A DNA stretch of 64,000 nucleotides from CBDCUC01 sp965222485 (GTDB lineage Bacteria > Pseudomonadota > Alphaproteobacteria > Rhizobiales > Hyphomicrobiaceae), in contig CBDCUC010000040.1 of NCBI GenBank assembly GCA_965222485.1, forward strand, positions 124,001 through 188,000, given 5' to 3'. The first letter of the stretch is position 1, and each line of letters begins with the position of its first letter. Under the pieces are notes generated by a model. It had not been told where the DNA came from. It saw only the letters and a list, made by a program, of their open reading frames with translations, and made no database searches. The position numbers and the translations under genes were made by a program. Positions 61,197-64,000 of this stretch are shown here, piece after piece.

Positions 61197-61500
61197 CGGC
61201 CGAATTCAGACAAACACCAGCGCCACCGCCATCAGGACGATAAACACTCAAGTACGGTCTACACACCAGTGGTCGATCCGAGCAATCACGATTGAGGCAG
61301 CACCCGCTGGCAGGGTACCGATGTTGCGGGATTGCCACGAAACGACAAACCGGCGGCGGACTGACATTCCTCTGGTCATGTTTGTATTGATGTCCTCGTT
61401 GAATTAACCGAGGCTATGCACCTCCTGGTGGCCCGTCGTGTTCAACTGGCAGAAATTTCAACGCGACGAGTACGCCTGGATGGTTTCCCGTAGCGCGTAG
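61197..61500. promoter_or_regulatory. 304-base gap between DacA-like and CapA-like genes
   Basis: The genes are divergent, so both promoters should lie here. No hairpin, tandem repeat or regulatory motif stands out. Short frames that cross it have no support. Confidence 0.45.
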
Positions 61501-63018
61501 ATGGCAGTCAGTATGTTTTGGTCGACACCAGTCTTGATTGGAGGAACCGCGCGGTCATTCAACGCCGTTGACGCTGGGAGGAACCCTCGACATTCCGCTT
61601 CGGGGCGCCGGTCGAACACAGCAACAGCCTCTCTCGTCTTCGCCGCACTTACAATCAGCCAACCCTTTGTTAGCGCCGCCTGCTTGGCCCAGTCCGCTCC
61701 CACCAAGGTGGCAAATCTCAGCCAAACCGCACCCGAACGCGAACACCGTTACGTAACGATCGTTATCGGCGGCGACCTGGGGCTTGGCGGCAGCAGGCAA
61801 CGGGTCCATCCTGCGGGCGCCCGCAAGCATGGCAGATTGTTGCCCTGGACTGAGATGACAAAGGACATCGCCCCACTGATCAGTGGCGATATTAATTTTG
61901 CCAATCTTGAAACCGTCGTAACCGATAAGAATAGCTTGGCGCCGCGACATAAGAAGTTCAATTTCCGCAGTCACCCGGATGGCGTCCGCCACTTGGTGGA
62001 ACTCGGTTTCAACGTGTTCTCGACCGCCAACAATCATATCATCGATTACGGCTCGCGTGGGATGCTCGACACGCTGAAGCATCTTGCAAAAATGCGCAGC
62101 GCAGGCCTGCTGGGCGCACCTGGAATTGGAATTGGCCGCGAAAACGCAGGCAAGCCCTCCCGCCTCGACGTCTATGGAGCGGACATTCTGGTGTCTGCCC
62201 TTGGAATTGGCGGCATCGCCCCCTCACGATCCGGACCTGGCATACTAGGCTACCGCAGCCGGGAGGATTTTAATGACGTCGTCTCCTGGCTCGCTGAGCG
62301 GGAAGCCGATTACAAGATGCTGTCGGTCCACTACGGAGCCGAACTTAGCATTCAGCCCACCGCGAGAGACATCAAGAAGCTTCGCGACCATGCGATCCGT
62401 GAAGCTGGCATTGACCTTGTCATTGGCCACCACGCTCATGTGGCAGCCGGCATCCAGGAGCTTGATGGACGACTTATCTTCTTTGGGCTGGGCAATCTTT
62501 TGCATCCAGGCATGCAGGACATGTCGCGTTTTGGCGCATGCCGCGACTATGGGCTCGTCGCAAAGCTCCACCTTGCAGCGGTAAAGGGGCAGCGGCTGCG
62601 TGCACACGCCATAGAGGTTTGGCCTGTGCAAGACATGCACATTGCAACCAAGGTGATGAAACCTGCAAAGGCGCGGAAGCGCATCTCCGTCCTCAACACG
62701 CTGGCAAATCGGCTCGATGATGCAAAGGCTGGCGCACAGGGCGTCCGATTTGCCGCGCGCGCCGACGGCAGCGGTCTTGCATGCCTCGACGGCGCCAGCG
62801 AGATGAGCGGTAAGATTGGCGCACTTTGCCGCAATTGGGCCGCACCGACAGCAGCGCAGCTTCGCTCGGCCAACGTCTCTTGCAGAAACTCCGTTCAAAC
62901 AATTGCGAAGTCCAGAAAGAGATATCGACAGCATAGTGCGAGAAGGGCCGTAGGGGCCAACAGGCGGTCAAAGCGCCGGACCACGAGCGACATCCTGGCT
63001 AACATTCTGGCCTATTGA
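61501..63018 (+). CDS. CapA-family metallophosphatase-like protein
   Basis: The protein has up to 505 residues. The first 60 are poorly conserved and include a possible signal or anchor (residues 41-63); the true start may be later. The CapA fold follows: VIGGDLGLGG, NFANLETVV, STANNHIIDYG, SVHYGAEL, and VIGHHAHVAAGIQ, which supply metal-binding Asp, Asn and His. CapA proteins take part in poly-gamma-glutamate or cell-surface polymer export or hydrolysis. The C-terminal 70 residues are Lys/Arg-rich. No partner pgs genes are here. Confidence 0.88.
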   Translation: MAVSMFWSTPVLIGGTARSFNAVDAGRNPRHSASGRRSNTATASLVFAALTISQPFVSAACLAQSAPTKVANLSQTAPEREHRYVTIVIGGDLGLGGSRQRVHPAGARKHGRLLPWTEMTKDIAPLISGDINFANLETVVTDKNSLAPRHKKFNFRSHPDGVRHLVELGFNVFSTANNHIIDYGSRGMLDTLKHLAKMRSAGLLGAPGIGIGRENAGKPSRLDVYGADILVSALGIGGIAPSRSGPGILGYRSREDFNDVVSWLAEREADYKMLSVHYGAELSIQPTARDIKKLRDHAIREAGIDLVIGHHAHVAAGIQELDGRLIFFGLGNLLHPGMQDMSRFGACRDYGLVAKLHLAAVKGQRLRAHAIEVWPVQDMHIATKVMKPAKARKRISVLNTLANRLDDAKAGAQGVRFAARADGSGLACLDGASEMSGKIGALCRNWAAPTAAQLRSANVSCRNSVQTIAKSRKRYRQHSARRAVGANRRSKRRTTSDILANILAY

Positions 63019-63144
63019 TCGAGGTTCCAGACCCGGGGCCTCGCCGCGAACTAACAATAAGGTGACTTTAACGCTGCCCTGTTGACAGGCGCACGTCCGA
63101 ACATGCTTCTCTCGACGGCAAATTCAACTTTCAGGATCACAAGA

Positions 63145-63750
63145 ATGTACACCCTTATCGGATACCCGCAGACACGCACCGTTCGCGTCTTATGGATGCT
63201 TGAAGAACTAGGCGAGTCCTACGAGCTCAATCCAGCCAAGCCACGAAGTGAAGAAGTCCGCCGCTATAACCCGACCGGTAAGGTGCCCGTCCTTCTGGTC
63301 GATGGCACGCCGATAATCGACTCCGTTGCGATCGTCCAGTACCTGGCTGACCGCCATGGCAAATTCACCGCACCAGCCGGATCGCTAGACCGCGCCCGGC
63401 AGGACAGCTGGACGCAATTCGCCATGGACGACATTGAGCTGCCGTTGTGGGTCAGCGCCAAACACACCTTCATCCTGCCCGAAGAGCTACGCAGCGAGAC
63501 CGCGCGTGAAGCCTGCAAATTCGAGTTCGCTGCAGCCCTGAAAGCTCTTGAAACCCGCCTTGGTGACAACACGTACGTCATGGGTGAAGAATTCGCGGTT
63601 CCTGACCTGCTGCTTGGTCACTGCGCAAACTGGGCTGAGAATGGCGCGAACTGGGAGATTCCCGCCGGACCCGCCAAGGCCTACTTCGACCGAGTCCGTG
63701 ACCGGCCGGCCCTGCTCCGTGCCCAAGAGGTCCGTGACCGCTATAGTTGA
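63145..63750 (+). CDS. Glutathione S-transferase
   Basis: The ATG at 63145 (AGGA nine bases upstream) gives 201 residues. The thioredoxin-like N-terminal half has YTLIGYPQTRTVRVLWMLEELG, NPTGKVPVLLVDG and DSVAIVQYLADRHG with cis-Pro and the E/DS glutathione gamma-glutamyl site. The C-terminal helices include LEFAAALKALETRLGDNTYVMGEEFAVPDLLLGH. It probably conjugates glutathione to electrophiles. The active-site residue (Tyr/Ser/Cys near residue 8-10) is uncertain here. Confidence 0.92.
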   Translation: MYTLIGYPQTRTVRVLWMLEELGESYELNPAKPRSEEVRRYNPTGKVPVLLVDGTPIIDSVAIVQYLADRHGKFTAPAGSLDRARQDSWTQFAMDDIELPLWVSAKHTFILPEELRSETAREACKFEFAAALKALETRLGDNTYVMGEEFAVPDLLLGHCANWAENGANWEIPAGPAKAYFDRVRDRPALLRAQEVRDRYS

Positions 63751-64000
63751 ATGCACGGGACGGGCCTGGTGCGGTCCGCCCCGCTCATCAGACGCTATCT
63801 GAAACACACGACCCAGCGGAAGTGGCCAACACGACCGGGATTGCGGCGCTTCAAACTAAAACGCGTCGCACCACGGTAGGCATACTTCCGGCAGAAGTGG
63901 CCGGCGACCTGATAGCAATTCCGCGACTCCGAAGAGAAGTTTGCTGCGCACGTCCATCCACGCGCATTGAGCGTAGTGATTTCTGTACGCGCTGAGGCGG
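63751..64000. other. Right edge, no gene identified
   Basis: An open frame from 63747 to 63995 overlaps the GST stop but has no recognisable product and a weak codon pattern. Nothing else stands out in these 250 bases. Confidence 0.4.

Noticed and set aside
63747..63995. Open frame at the right edge overlapping the GST stop
   Set aside because: No product resemblance and no ribosome site.

Overview
The window looks like chromosome from an alphaproteobacterium of the Hyphomicrobiales (rhizobia-like) type. Gene neighbourhoods support this: hisB-DUF2628-hisH-hisA beside hslV/hslU; dapF-mtaB-ftsY-ispZ; ffh-rpsP-rimM; tesB-glnK-amtB; and lolA-ftsK-aminotransferase beside a CenR-type response regulator. 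A phasin gene suggests polyhydroxybutyrate storage. I see no rRNA, tRNA, CRISPR array, transposase or prophage. Genes are densely packed on both strands and nearly all are intact.

0-16.5 kb: the histidine genes run on the minus strand but are split by an insertion of about 1.46 kb carrying two plus-strand genes and a hairpin-rich element. One inserted gene is a stand-alone Cas2-like protein with two alphaproteobacterial LexA-type boxes upstream. Then come hslV, an SMR transporter, hslU, rlmN, a pair of related membrane proteins, a possible PHB-associated protein, a hydrolase, argG, a J-domain protein and typA.

16.5-32.2 kb: a PepSY-like secreted peptide, a PIF1-type helicase, a phasin, ppa, dapB, gpmA, leuB, asd, a MarR regulator, two tandem YciB/IspZ septation proteins, ftsY, mtaB, dapF and a methyltransferase. 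dapB, asd and dapF belong to lysine/diaminopimelate synthesis.

32.2-42.4 kb: a PQQ-type sugar dehydrogenase, ffh, rpsP, two small minus-strand genes, an unusual HTH plus GrlR-like regulator with a palindromic operator at its start codon, rimM (not followed by trmD-rplS), a UbiH-type hydroxylase, tesB, glnK and amtB.

42.4-52.1 kb: an L,D-transpeptidase, a CenR-like regulator, a cyclic-nucleotide-binding domain protein, a candidate structured RNA with a Rho-independent terminator, lolA, ftsK, an aminotransferase and a second ammonium transporter with an NtrC-type dyad upstream.

52.1-64 kb: more accessory content. It holds a possible tubby/LURP-one-like protein, GNAT and GFA proteins, a YjoB-like AAA ATPase, small secreted or membrane proteins (DUF995-like, DUF2878, DUF3859), a second L,D-transpeptidase, a DD-carboxypeptidase, a CapA-type protein and a glutathione transferase.

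The strongest candidates for something new are the SOS-box Cas2-like gene splitting the his cluster, the HTH-GrlR regulator, the minus-strand RNA at about 45.2 kb, and the TGCA-N-TGCA motif linking the phasin gene to an unnamed 237-residue protein.
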